Notes: generated by a model not told the origin, from the letters alone. DNA of 64,000 nucleotides from Alisma plantago-aquatica (GCA_963693085.1 OY856411.1:71034001-71098000), one strand, 5' to 3'. Shown: positions 9,027 through 19,740, numbered from the stretch's first letter. Program-made: numbers and translations.

Positions 9027-10610
9027 ATGGTGCATACGGGCGGAGCATCTTCATCAAGCGCGCACCCCATGGAGATCGAGGAGTTTGTTCCTCCTGCAAC
9101 CGCTTCCATCTCTCGTCCACACCTTATTCACGCCAACATGGAGACAAGGAAGGTATACGAGGAGATAATGAAGCGGAAGTTCGAGGCCACCCGGTATGTG
9201 GACCGGGGAATGATTAGGGAGCTGGGATTCGAGGCCAACTTGGCCTATGTGTTGGCCGGGAAAGCGCGGCACACCAATCGCTTGTATGAGATGGACTGTC
9301 ATGCGGATGGGCAGCCGTTTTTCGGCGAATGGCCCACGTACAAGGAACTGGTGGCCGAGTTCATGGCGTCTCTTGATATCTGCGTCGTACCAAATGACGT
9401 GGTACCATCGGACCAGACGTGGATCCAGGGCAGGGTGTCCTTCCGACTCTTCAACAACAATTACAACATCACGTTGAAGCAGTTCAACGACATCTTCAAC
9501 TGGAACCACAGCCACCACGATCACCGACGCCCCGACGCCCGCACCGACTACGACAAAATCTTCGCCGAGCTAGTTACAGTGCCGGCAGGGAAGACCGTGA
9601 GCTACCACAATGCCGCAGTAGCGGATTTTGAGCACCCGTTCGTCCGGGTCTTGCATAGGATGCTGAGCTTGACCTTCTTCGCTCGGAGCGATCTTGCTTT
9701 GAGCAAGTTTCAGGAGAGTGACCTGTTCTTTCTCTATGCACTCCTGAAACGTCAAGAGTGCAACTGGGGAGCATTCTGGTTACAGCGCGTCATGGTGGTG
9801 AAGCGGAGCACAAGGAAGGCTCCAATACACTTTGGTGGTCTTGTCACCAAGTTGGCGCTTTACTTGGGGCTGAACTTTCAGTCCATGACTCCGATTTCTG
9901 CGCGGAGTAAGGTGAACGTGCAACACTTGCACCGTTCAAACCTCATTCTTATCCGAGACGGGTTGGCGTACGCTCATTGCCACGTCAACCAAGCTTACCA
10001 GGAGGCATCCCTGCCGGACGACGTCTTCCACATCGAGGGCAAGCAGCACTTCCGGTGGCCAATCATAGCCATCGAGTCCTCCGAAGAAGACGACGGTGGT
10101 GACGAGCAAGAGGGCGAGGCTGCAGAGGAAGAGGAGGCTTTCACACCTCTTCGAGCACGTGTGGCACCACAGAAGCGTCCTAGGATGCATCCAGGTGCAC
10201 CTTCATCATCTCAGCCCCCGCCGCCATCACCACAGCAAGAGCAGCCAGCTGCGGATCCCTACTCCATGCAAGGGATGTATGCCATGCTGCAGGACATACA
10301 ACAGACTCAGCTGCAGCACATGGGTATGTATACCGGCATTCATGAGACTACGAGCCGGGTACTTGACAACCAACAGGCTATGTTCGAGAACGAGCGGCTC
10401 ATCCTCGCCAACCAAGAGCAAATGCACACCCGGTTGCAGCGGATAGAGACGCAGCAGGAGCCCTTCTTCGACCACTACTGGAGTCGAGACTACTTTGGAG
10501 GTTATCCACAGCCTCCGCCGAGGACCCAATATGATCCAAGCTTCCAGGGGGAGTACCCGTCTTGGGATCCTACGGCACCACAATACCCACCACCGCCTCC
10601 GCAAGATTGA
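9027..10610 (+). CDS. ATHILA ORF1-like protein of element B
   Basis: 527 codons from ATG 9027, chosen because the in-frame ATG at 8868 is inside the presumed leader. The start reads MVHT, as does Gag. Residues about 35-330 resemble the ATHILA ORF-1 family (PF03078) and related putative plant transposon domains: PTYKELVAEFMASL, VSFRLFNNNYNITLKQFNDIFNW, HRMLSLTFFARSD and KLALYLGLNF. Then come an acidic run (EEDDGGDEQEGEAAEEEE), a basic KRPRMH that could be nuclear targeting, Pro/Gln-rich sequence, a helix-forming Gln/Met/Glu region and a proline-rich tail. No signal peptide or membrane segment is visible, so an envelope role is not supported. The frame is intact, unlike gag-pro. Biochemical function unknown. 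Confidence 0.8.
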   Translation: MVHTGGASSSSAHPMEIEEFVPPATASISRPHLIHANMETRKVYEEIMKRKFEATRYVDRGMIRELGFEANLAYVLAGKARHTNRLYEMDCHADGQPFFGEWPTYKELVAEFMASLDICVVPNDVVPSDQTWIQGRVSFRLFNNNYNITLKQFNDIFNWNHSHHDHRRPDARTDYDKIFAELVTVPAGKTVSYHNAAVADFEHPFVRVLHRMLSLTFFARSDLALSKFQESDLFFLYALLKRQECNWGAFWLQRVMVVKRSTRKAPIHFGGLVTKLALYLGLNFQSMTPISARSKVNVQHLHRSNLILIRDGLAYAHCHVNQAYQEASLPDDVFHIEGKQHFRWPIIAIESSEEDDGGDEQEGEAAEEEEAFTPLRARVAPQKRPRMHPGAPSSSQPPPPSPQQEQPAADPYSMQGMYAMLQDIQQTQLQHMGMYTGIHETTSRVLDNQQAMFENERLILANQEQMHTRLQRIETQQEPFFDHYWSRDYFGGYPQPPPRTQYDPSFQGEYPSWDPTAPQYPPPPPQD

Positions 10611-12161
10611 TCAGGGTATCACTGTTCCACCCTTAAGTTGGTTTTTGACTATGAGGCCATAGTCGAATTCAAGCTTAGGGGGTGGCTGGAACAGCTCTAT
10701 CTTTTATCTTTTCTTTAGTTGTTTTTAGTTTCTGATTTGTTATTTGTTTTTGCAATTTTAAATTTTTTTTATAGGATCCACATCTATCTAGTGTAATCGT
10801 GGATGTCTTAAAAATTGTCATCTTGCTGTTTTCATGGGGAAATTAAGGGAATTTAAAATTTTTTCTGTGTCTTTTGGATAGCTTTACTTGGTTGTCCTTG
10901 GGGAACTTGTTCTATGAAAATGATTGATTATGTCAACTTTGAAGCAATATGTCATACTCACACCCCCATTGACTCATGAAAAGTGGATAGTAACGGTTGT
11001 TTGAGCCTAACCTAATCAAATGGTAATGAGACCTTAATCAGATGTAAGAGAAAGAACCCTTTAAACTACTACACATGTCAGTAAGGAGGGACACATAATT
11101 TTCTTCTAAGGTTCAGTCACTTAATCTTGTGATCATTCCACCCCATTTTCTATAATCCACCCAAGAATTGGAAGTAAAGTGCAGTTTCAATTTCTTTTGT
11201 GTGCATAGCATGTAGATAGAATTTGCATTGTTATTTTCATACTTTTGCATAAAACGAGAAAAAAAATGTATAGTGATTCATGCACATTACCTTTAGGTGC
11301 ATGTCATGTAGTTGCACTCATACTTTCATGATTTTCATGCATAAGTACACCATGTATCTCAGTTGACCTGAAAAGTGATCTAAATTGTTCCATACCCTCG
11401 CATTAGTACAAAGATTTCCAATCATGAAGAAAATAGCCTAACACATGTATCTCTAAGCAATTATGGATATGTGGGCTAAGAGGAAAAGAAAAAAATCTGA
11501 AAGAAAAAAAATTTTGAAAAAAAAGAAAAAAAAAGAAGAGAATTTAGAAGGAAATGGAATAAGAGGGAGAAAGGAATGATATCACTTGTATAACAGGGGA
11601 ATTGAGTACATGATGTGGCTTGAGTAGATTTCTATCTCATTTTGAGGTAGAAGGTTAGTGCATGCATCATTCCACCCACTTTTAGGCATTAGGGCATTCT
11701 TAATGTGCATTTGCATCATTTAGGGCATTTTGTTATATGCATTTTGAAACTGTGTAATACTTCCAAATTCTTCCATGAACCACCCATTCCATCCACCCGT
11801 TGCTCGAATTGGTAGGTCACCGTGATTTTCTCCTCACTCATGATTATAAGGAGAACTGCTTCCATGTAGATGGTAGTTAGGGCGAGCAACGTAGTGTAGG
11901 CGATCACAAGATGCACTAATGCTGAATCGGCAAATTTTATTATGTTAACTGCCTTATGTGATAGTGTTCATCGGTTTGAAGGATAATTTCTTTTATTGAT
12001 GATTATTGTCGCCTATAGGGTAATTACTGTTCTGTGATTAGGGTAGGCCGGTTTGAGAACGTCCAGTGGGAGTCATTTGTGATGTGGGTTGGTATTTTGA
12101 TTGTTAGTTGACATTCGCAATTCTATTCTAAGGATTAGTTGCTCGAGGGCGAGCAATGTTT
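10611..12161 (+). other. 3' non-coding region of element B
   Basis: About 1.55 kb, AT-rich, with an A-rich stretch (AAAAAGAAAAAAAAGAAG type) at 11470-11540 and no supported ORF. Athila-type elements usually have such a long region before the 3' LTR. It begins with a polypurine-like sequence at 10671. Confidence 0.65.
10671..10685 (+). other. Second polypurine-like tract of element B
   Basis: AAGCTTAGGGGGTGG, 61 bp after the ORF stop, shares AAGCTTAGGGG with the true tract at 12162. It could serve as an extra plus-strand primer or be a relic of an older LTR junction. Confidence 0.45.
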
Positions 12162-12176
12162 AAGCTTAGGGGAGTT
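12162..12176 (+). other. Polypurine tract of element B
   Basis: AAGCTTAGGGGAGTT abuts the 3' LTR start TGATGCG, the expected place for the plus-strand primer. Confidence 0.85.
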
Positions 12177-13710
12177 TGATGCGATGATTTTGAGTCGCAT
12201 TTAGAGACCTATTTCATATGTGTTTTGTGCCTTAATTACTCATTTTCATGGATATTATTGCATAATTCACTTTATTTGGTCTTTGCCATCATTTTATATC
12301 AAATCTCCTTTGTTTTACTATTTTGAGCATTATTTATCATCTCATTATAAATTGTGTGGATTTACTTGGTCTTGTTGTGAAATTTCAGGAAAAACAAGTA
12401 TCTGCTTCTGTCGATACCATCGACCAAGTCACAGGTTGTCAGCCGAGAAAAGCAATACAGTGTCGATACCATCGACCCAAGTCGATGCCATCGACGCAAG
12501 GAGAGCTACAGCGTCGCTAAACGACAACAACCGACGCTAAAGGTGTCGATACCATCGACACCCAAGTCGATGGTATCGAGATCACCACAGGCGCTCAGAA
12601 TAAAAGAAAGGAAAGCTGCCGCTAATCCGCTGGGTCGATACCATCGACCCGTGTCGATGGTATCGACGCCGGCAGATATGCGTTGGATCTGTTTTGATCT
12701 CGATCGGACGGCTATTGTTATTTGACGACCTAATTAGGGACTTATACCTAATGACGGCCGCCCAGACGTGAGGATCATCTCATTTTGGATTGCACGAGTG
12801 CCGAGGAGGAGAGAAAGGAGAACGGAGGCCGAGAAGCTCATTCCGGGTGATTCGGACGCTGCCGAAGACAATTTCCACCACCGACAGGCGGGGAAAGCTT
12901 GTGTTCTATGCCAAGGATCCACCGGTTCTTCTCCGTTCAGGGGTTTTCCCATTTATTTCACGTTTTTCTTATGAATTCCCCAATTTCTACCATGTATTCG
13001 TGTAAGATGAACATGAGAGGCTAAAACCCTCAATCTTTAGGACCGGGAGTAGCCCGGGGATACATTGTATGATGATTTTATATTGATAATTCATATTTTT
13101 TCTCTCATATCCGTGGTATAAATTCGTTTTCTCTATTGCTATTGTTATGTTTGATCACCATAATAATAAATTAATGCCCTTAATCACTTCGACAGAAGGA
13201 TTAACGGTTGAAAAGAGACGAATTCTACATTAATTAATAAAACCCTTGACAAAGGAGTTGTAAAATTAATGGTGGGAACTGAGGGACCGATCTTAATGCG
13301 CTTAGTTTAGGGGAATGATTACTATGACGATGGAATCAACCTAAATCTAAGTAGTGGATTACACCACGACAGTGGGTAATTCTCATTTCAGGCCACTACC
13401 CGGATAGAGAGAGAAGTGTGAGGAATTATATGAAATCTAATACAATGTTGACCCGCGGTGAAACCGCCATCCTAAAGATATCCTTTTAATTGATTAAATT
13501 AACCTTTAATCGATTGTTTTCTTTGTTTGATTTTTATTTTCTTTTAATTTGAACAACAAAACCTTACTTTGTTAATCGGTCTAGCTGATTGCGATTAGTT
13601 AGTAGAAGTCTCCAATAATTCACGTATCCCTGAGTTCGACTCGGGCCTCACAAGGCCTATATTACTCGACGCGTATACTTGCGTTTAAGCGCGTAGTAAA
13701 ATACACGTCA
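12177..13710 (+). repeat. 3' LTR of element B
   Basis: Copy of 4067-5599 with about 10 substitutions and one added T near 13104. It is followed directly by the TSD ATAGG at 13711-13715. Confidence 0.95.
12410..12667. repeat. Dyad array in the 3' LTR of B
   Basis: The same seven GTCGAT-N3-ATCGAC sites as at 4300-4557. All arms are unchanged; the substitution nearest a site lies in the 4-bp loop between the last pair (CCGT here, CCGC in the 5' copy). Confidence 0.95.
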
Positions 13711-13715
13711 ATAGG

Positions 13716-14928
13716 GTACATGGTGATGAGAGTGAAGTGGTGAGATATAGATGCGTCCACCCCAAACTTTTAGAGGCGGCCACAGCTGATATGTGCACTT
13801 TGGCATCCTTTCATGAGGCGAAGGGGTAAGAAGATGGTGAGTAAATAGTCAGGTCAAAGAGGGGTCACTGACGTCATTCTCAACATAAGGTATCCTGCAC
13901 GAAAATTAATCCAACACTTCGTTCAACAATATCACACCATATGAATGAACAACCTAAAATTGATACTTCAATCAAGTGATTTCATAGGCACTAAGCGCTC
14001 ATAGCTTGTTCAAGTCACAATTCAACCAAATCATTCACAAACACAGGAGAGGTGGTGCGCATGTAAAAAGTTAAGAACTGATACCATTTAGTAATAAATA
14101 AAGATAATTCACTTGCATTTGTCAAAGGGTAGAGATTGGGTTGAAACACACTTTTACGTAAGAAATCTCAAATTTGGGCAAAATGGCCAAAACGGTGCCA
14201 AGTTGCCTTCAATCACATCTAAGCCTATATTATTGAACTTAAAGTAGTAAACAAGAAAATCCTATCTAAAACATGAAAAAATTACCAAAAATCTACATGA
14301 TATGCAATGATGGCAAAAAGAGCAATTTTTTTGAACATTACACAAAAATAGCAAGAAAATGAACTACATGGCATGTAGGTATGCAAAGCAAGCACAAAAA
14401 GCATGGATACACAAGTATGAGAGATGGTTATACTATTTTATCATCTTGAGCAAAAAATTAGAACAAGGAACGTTTAGAAACGTGAGGTCGGGAAAGGGCT
14501 TACCGCCCTACCACCCCAACCTTTTAAACCATGTTGTCCTCAACATGAAATAGAAGTCTAGGATGATAGGGTAGGGGGCATGGAGTCGTGGTAGACAAAT
14601 GCCAACAAGGAGGAGAGATCTCAAGGTGTCCAGTGAGTAGGGGATATCCACCACAACCGTTTTGTATTGCCTCCACCACAACCGTGCTGTGTGGCACGAC
14701 TGTGCTGATCTCCTTCTTGTAGCTTTTCTATAGAAATGCAATCTTCTCTTCAATTATGATCTTCTCCTTGATTGGCTCTTCCATGCATCATCTTTCCTCC
14801 ATTACACCTATTCTAAAATGATTCACAAACAACAAAATCATCAAGTCTAGTGTGTGTATTCTTGGAAAGTGTAAAACAAAGCAAAAGTATCAAAAATTGA
14901 AGTTTGGGTGAAAAATTTCCAAACCTAG
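13716..14928 (-). other. Internal non-coding region of element A, right of nested B
   Basis: It lies downstream of the A ORF on the minus strand. AT-rich, with no ORF that I can support; the frame at 14359-14553 resembles nothing. Near 14640-14705 short CACGAC / CCACAACCGT words echo the LTR A dyads. Confidence 0.6.
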
Positions 14929-14944
14929 GTGGGTTGCCTCCCAC
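14929..14944 (-). other. Conserved stem-loop of element A
   Basis: On the minus strand GTGGGAGGCAACCCAC lies 48 bp after the ORF stop. It is the counterpart of 8170-8187 in element B, placing A and B in related Tat/Athila lineages. Confidence 0.65.
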
Positions 14945-14991
14945 AAGCATTGAGTTTCATGCCTTCAGCTGGGCTTGTTATTCTTTCACCA

Positions 14992-15621
14992 TCAACCATT
15001 GTCCAAAAACAAAATGTTTGCATCCCCATCATAGGAAATCCTCTCAAATGCTTTCCTTGATCGATCTTCCTCCCAAGGCTCATGCGAGCTTCTCAAGTAT
15101 TTTTCAACAATTTTCTCACCTTGGAGATCATCATCATAGATCTTAATCAGCTTTATGACTTTCAAAAATTCCATGCCATAGTTTTTCCCTCTCTTGAGGA
15201 ATGGGTCTTCATAGGCATCAAAGAGAGGGGTCTCAATCATATGGGACACTTGCGAACAAGGACTTTCTAGAAAGGGATCTTCATTAAGATCTTTGCCAAA
15301 TTGCTTCCCTCCCTTGTTAAGCTTCTCAACAACCATGTCACACCCCATGATCGAATCCATATCCATTTTCTCATGCGTAGTAGTGGGAGCATGTGATAGT
15401 TGTGGTGGTGGCACTGGCATTAATGCCCTTTGGAATTGAGATGGAGGAGGGAATTGAGGTTGGAAGGTGAATTGGTGGGAAGGTTGTGGTGATGGAGGTG
15501 GTGGGGGTGTGTAAGTCTTAGGATAACCTTGGAGGTAGGGCAATGGAGGAAATGGACGGGTTTGTGCATTTTGGACTTCTATCTTGTCTTCCCTGAGTGG
15601 CTTATCACGTGCATAAGGCAC
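14992..15621 (-). CDS. Orphan proline-rich ORF of element A
   Basis: 209 codons starting MPYARDKPLRE and ending LFLDNG. Residues about 23-75 are rich in Pro, Gln and Phe (PPPPPSPQPSHQF). The middle is charged (MDMDSIMGCDMVVEKL, DEDPFL-like repeats around EDPFLES and EDPFLKRG). The C-terminal 60 residues are Lys/Glu/Asp rich, with HEPWEEDRSRKAFERI. I recognise no gag, protease, polymerase or integrase motif. It is the only open frame of A and sits between the primer site and the conserved stem-loop, the place normally filled by gag-pol. It may be a remnant of gag/pol ends or an unrelated gene. Frame intactness in an old element is notable but could be chance. Confidence 0.5.
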   Translation of the reverse strand: MPYARDKPLREDKIEVQNAQTRPFPPLPYLQGYPKTYTPPPPPSPQPSHQFTFQPQFPPPSQFQRALMPVPPPQLSHAPTTTHEKMDMDSIMGCDMVVEKLNKGGKQFGKDLNEDPFLESPCSQVSHMIETPLFDAYEDPFLKRGKNYGMEFLKVIKLIKIYDDDLQGEKIVEKYLRSSHEPWEEDRSRKAFERISYDGDANILFLDNG

Positions 15622-15755
15622 AACAAAAAAAAATAAAGCAATTTAGCAAACCAATATGCAAAAAGAATACAAAGAATAATGAATAAAGAATAACAATGAT
15701 GAGGGTAGTAGGATAAGTCAAAGCAAAATTGACTAGCTAGACTGAGCACCTTTCT

Positions 15756-15772
15756 CCCCAAAAATGACACCA
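15756..15772 (-). other. Decayed primer binding site of element A
   Basis: On the minus strand TGGTGTCATTTTTGGGG, seven bases after the LTR, matches the tRNA-Asp site TGGCGCCGTTGCCGGGG at 11 of 17 positions. Five of six differences are C-to-T or G-to-A, as expected from decay of methylated cytosines. Confidence 0.65.
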
Positions 15773-15779
15773 GAAAGCT

Positions 15780-18107
15780 TGGTGCGTCCACCAGAGGTGT
15801 GCACACCAAGCCGAATAGATTTGTCTGGATGCACCCCACGAGATCGGAACACACGGTGGATTTACTTTCAAAATTTATAATGACCTAGACTTAAACACAC
15901 CTACATCTACTAAAACACTATCATGTAAGCGCACATGGTCGTGTCATAGTATAGGAGGGCGGAAAGTATAGGGTCGATCCACAGGGAGAAAAGGGGGCAC
16001 TAGAGCTAGGTTCCTACTATGGAGACTAGGGTTAAGGGTTTGAAGGTTGTTTTGATTGTTAAACTAAGGTGAACAAGAAAGTAATTAAAGTCAAGAATGA
16101 AATCTAAGTTAATCCTAGACTAGATTAAGACTAATTAAGAAAGAAAAGACTAAGTTAGGTATGAAAAGGCAATTTACACTAAGACATGCAAGAAGAGCAA
16201 GAGACCAATTAAAGAGCTAAACTAGCAAGAACAAGGCTAAAACAGGGCAAGGATCTAACTAAGCAAGAAAAGAGCTAATTAAGCTAACACTAGCTAAGCA
16301 AGATGGAAACTAGGGTTTTAAAGAAATTAATGAAGGCATGGTCTATTTAGGGGATGCACTTATCACTCAAGTTGGGGGTTGACATATGAACATTATGATT
16401 CCATTTAGATTATCCAAACCAAACAACAAGTTAGAGTTTAATGAATTATCCTAAGCTACTAACTGGCCATGGATATGCTAGGTTGTGTATAGGGGAACTA
16501 GTCCCTAACACTCCCTACTACCCTTGCGAGGCTCAATTGGGTTAGGGCTTGGGTGTAATTCAATTAGAGTCTAAACAAGCCTAGGTTTCTAGGTTAGATG
16601 ATCTTAGGATGATTAGGGGATGAGATTAGTAATGGGAGTGGAAGTGGGGTTTTAGGCCTCCCATCACTCACATTCTAACCTTGAGAAAGCTCCATGATTT
16701 GAACACCAATTTCATCTAAACTAGATACTTAGATATCTAAACTAGGGTTAGGAGAATTTATTATGATGTAGGAAGATGGGTAGCTAGCTAGGGATCCAAG
16801 AATTGGACCTAGGAGCAAATCCCAAAATTCACACATATAATCAATTTTCCTAAATTCCCAATTGATTTCAAGCACAAACCAAAAAGAAATTAATGGAGAA
16901 TGAGATAGAAATAGAAAATAATCATTAGAAAATGGAATTACAAAGTTTACATATCATTTCCCCCCAACATGGTATCAAAGTAACATTTTACACCCCAAAC
17001 AACCCACCAAAAGGGTCCTAGCTACTCATGGAAATGGAAAATACAAAAAGAAAGGATAAAGAGGTAGAAGAAGCCATGGAGCTCGGTGTAGATGAATAAA
17101 TCCTCCACATCAACTGTTGCAGGGCATCCTCCTCTCTCCTCCAAGGTGTAGGGGCATGGAATGATGGTGGAAATGAGAAGAACCTAGGGTTCTAGAGGTG
17201 GAAATGGAGGTGGAAATGAAGTGGAATGGAGAGGGGGAGAAAATGGAGTGGTAGGAGTGAGCTAGGGGTGGCCAACCTTGGACTCCAGCCGCCACCTAGG
17301 TATATATCGGTGTGGGGGAAGCACTAGGTCAAGTAGGGGTAGTATGGGAAAAGCAGTGCAGAAGTAGCTAGGTTTTGTGAGTAGCACGACCGTAGTGGAT
17401 CACCACAACCGTGGTGGGTAGGGGTGAGCACGATTCTGGTTGGGTAGAATGATTGTGTGAATTAAAATGTGAAAATCATAGGTTGAGGGTCACTTTTGTA
17501 CTAAAGATGGCACGACCGTGGTGGGGCTAGGGTAGAACGGTCGTGGTGGTTACCACAGTCATTGTGGGAAATAGAATGAACATGGGGTTTTTGGGTTTGT
17601 GGGACTGGTAGCACGGACGTTCTAGCTAGCACGACCATTCTGGCTAGAATGGTTGTGCTGGGAACTCCCAAAATGGCCATTCTTGATAGCACGACCATTC
17701 TGGTCAACTGGGTCAATTTTTGAAGATTCTACTGATTAGGGCATGTCCCAGAATGGCCATTCCATGGTAGCACGGCTGTCGTGGGGTCCTTCCCCTACAT
17801 TTGAGTCTTGAACTTAGCCATCCATAAAGGTTATTGCTTCAATACATTCTTTGACCATTGGGGTAGGTTGTGAGTGGTTTTGTCCTCATTTTGGGATCCT
17901 CCAAGCCTAGGGAAACCCGAGATTCAACCATTTTCTCTCCATTCCATGAAGTAGTGGCCAAAGTACCTATAAAACATGCAAAAACCATCCATAAGTGCAT
18001 TTAGCACAAATATGCATATTAGGGGAAATAACCTGTAATATAATAGGTATAAATGTGATTGAAATACAAAATGATACATGATGAAGCCCTAGAATAGGGA
18101 TGAATCA
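15780..18107 (-). repeat. 5' LTR of element A (right copy)
   Basis: Direct repeat of 1206-3528, starting TGGTGCGTC and ending GAATCA. It is followed by the TSD AATGT at 18108-18112 and then the resumed copia reading. Confidence 0.9.
17380..17790. repeat. Dyad repeat cluster in LTR A (right copy)
   Basis: CACGACCGTAGTGG, CACGACCGTGGTGG, AGAACGGTCGTGGTGG, AGCACGACCATTCTGG and similar words recur. Individual sites have diverged from the left copy, yet the two word families persist. Confidence 0.65.
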
Positions 18108-19207
18108 AATGTCAAGACCTCCATTATGACATCTAACTCTCCTTGGATAGTTGACATTGGGGACACCCAACATATGACTAGTATGAGACACCTTCTTTCC
18201 TCCACTGAACCTCATATTCCTACCCCATCTGCCACTATGGAAGATGTCTTCATGACAATGTGGAAGTTTTAAATCTCACCTAGTCTCAAACTTCAATCTA
18301 TTCATTATATTCCACATTTTCCCTTTAATTTAGTGTTCTTCGCTAATTTAGTTGATGCTTTTACTTGCAACGCCACCTTTGGTAGCCATGGTTTTGTGAT
18401 GTAGGATTCTCATACTTTTCAGATAATTGGTTCAAGTTCTAGAGCCAGTGACCTTTATTACTTTGGTGATGTCATTCCCCCTTATGTCCTTGTGAGAACA
18501 CCTCTTCAGCTTCACCAACGTTATGTCACACATCTCTTGATAATTCGAATCACCCAAGAGCCCTCTCATTCTAGTTTAAATATTTTTTCACGTGACTCAT
18601 GTGAGTTTGGGAAGCATCATAGGATTTCTTTTCCTAGAAAAACTAGTATATATTCTAAATCTAGCTTTATGTTATTCATAGTGACATTTGTTGAACCTGT
18701 TGTTTTATTGTATTATGTTATTTCATTACCTTTGTTGATGATTTCTCACACAAATTGGTTATATCTGTTGAAATCCCATGATGAGATGATTGGTGCTTTT
18801 TTAAAATGTTAAAATGATTTCAACGCAATTGAAAAAATACACTAAAATATTTCAGATTGATAATGCTTTAAAATATGTCTTGGCTCAGGTGTCTTCTTTT
18901 TGCTCTAGAACTCTATCCATCAACTTTCATGTGATCACACCCCCACAAAAAAATGAGGTGGAAGAACGTAAAAATCATCATTTACTTGATACCTCTCATG
19001 CTCTTATATTTTAGGGTAAATCACCTAAGCCTTATTGGTCTAATATTGTTCCTGAAACTACCTTATCAGTCAAACAACCATGTTCTCTTCGTTGAACAAG
19101 ACCCCCTTTTTAGTTTCTTTTCCCATGTCTCCCATTGCGTGTTTACTGGTGTAATACTTTTGTGCATAACTTTGATCTATAAGCGGATAAACTTGATCTC
19201 TTCTCTA
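18108..19207 (+). pseudogene. copia protease and integrase remnant (element C)
   Basis: The reading resumes directly after the TSD with SPWIVDIGDTQHM (about 18141-18179), the copia protease/zinc region start in which the usual DSG is DIG. A pre-integrase region and integrase core follow in shifting frames: CEFGKHH / ISFPRK near 18590-18640, a decayed FVDDFS block near 18730, IDNALKYV and TPPQKNEVEERKNHHL (18850-18980), which match the D-35-E domain around SDNG and TPQQNGVVERKNRHL. It breaks off after DLFS at 19207 where LINE1 enters. Non-functional. Confidence 0.82.
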
Positions 19208-19236
19208 TTTTTTTAAGGAGAAGCCACGAAGCTCTT

Positions 19237-19740
19237 TTATTCATCTTGCCTTCCTCTTGCAAGCAAAATTAAAACATTACATTCACTAATATCATTAGCA
19301 GAATTAAATGTGGTAGTACTACTACCATTACATTTATCTAAATTTAAAGCATCCTTCAGATCTGGTGGAGGTGTTACATAATGGAACACCCTATGGTGAG
19401 TTATTAAGTGGAGTTTAGCCAACTGGTCCACCACTTTGTTTTTTTCTCTACAGATGTACTTCACTTTCCACTTGTCTTTGATGATCTTCTGAATCTTTAA
19501 AACCCAGTAAGCGTATCTTGGATTAGCTTTAGGTTCTTTACTGATAACACGAACAACTTCCATGCAATCGGTTTCCACTGTTACGTCTTTCACCTTATTT
19601 TCAACTGCATACTGTAGGGCCATCTAGATCCCTTGTAACTATGCTACAACAACAGATGTAAACACAAATTTCCTCGCTTCCCCATGGATCCAATCTCCAC
19701 TCGAGCTACGAATCATGATAGTTGAGGACGCTTCCTGTTT
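19237..19740 (-). pseudogene. LINE1 RNase H domain
   Basis: The C-terminal plant L1 RNase H (RVT_3 type) includes VETDCMEVVRVI with the catalytic Asp, and a KYICREKNKVVDQLAKL C-terminal block with the usual ADxLAK-like motif altered. An in-frame stop at 19624-19626 separates it from the upstream part (SSGDWIHGEARKF). It would degrade RNA in the RNA:DNA hybrid. Confidence 0.75.

Larger units (their letters stand above)
4067..13710 (+). mobile_element. Element B: young non-autonomous Athila-like retrotransposon
   Basis: LTRs of 1533 and 1534 bp (4067-5599, 12177-13710) start TGATGCGATG and end CACGTCA. They differ by about 10 substitutions and one T indel counted by eye, roughly 0.65 percent. 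The 5-bp TSD ATAGG (4062-4066, 13711-13715) flanks the element. A perfect tRNA-Asp primer site, gag, protease, an ATHILA ORF1-like gene and a polypurine tract follow in + orientation. No reverse transcriptase, RNase H or integrase sequence lies between protease and the second gene, so a helper element must supply them. B sits inside A. Confidence 0.93.
1206..18107 (-). mobile_element. Element A: Tat/Athila-like LARD-type LTR retrotransposon
   Basis: Direct repeats of about 2.3 kb (1206-3528 and 15780-18107) begin TG, end CA and are flanked by the 5-bp duplication AATGT. On the minus strand a decayed tRNA-Asp type primer site follows the right LTR, and a polypurine tract precedes the left LTR, so the element reads leftward. 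Without nested element B the internal part is only about 2.6 kb. It holds a single 209-codon ORF and no reverse transcriptase, protease or integrase. This fits a large non-autonomous derivative (LARD) of Tat/Athila. The LTRs differ much more from each other than those of B, so A is older. Confidence 0.88.

Noticed and set aside
9027..10610. Envelope-like gene because of its position after gag-pro
   Set aside because: No signal peptide, no membrane segment, no cleavage site; resemblance is to the ATHILA ORF1 family.
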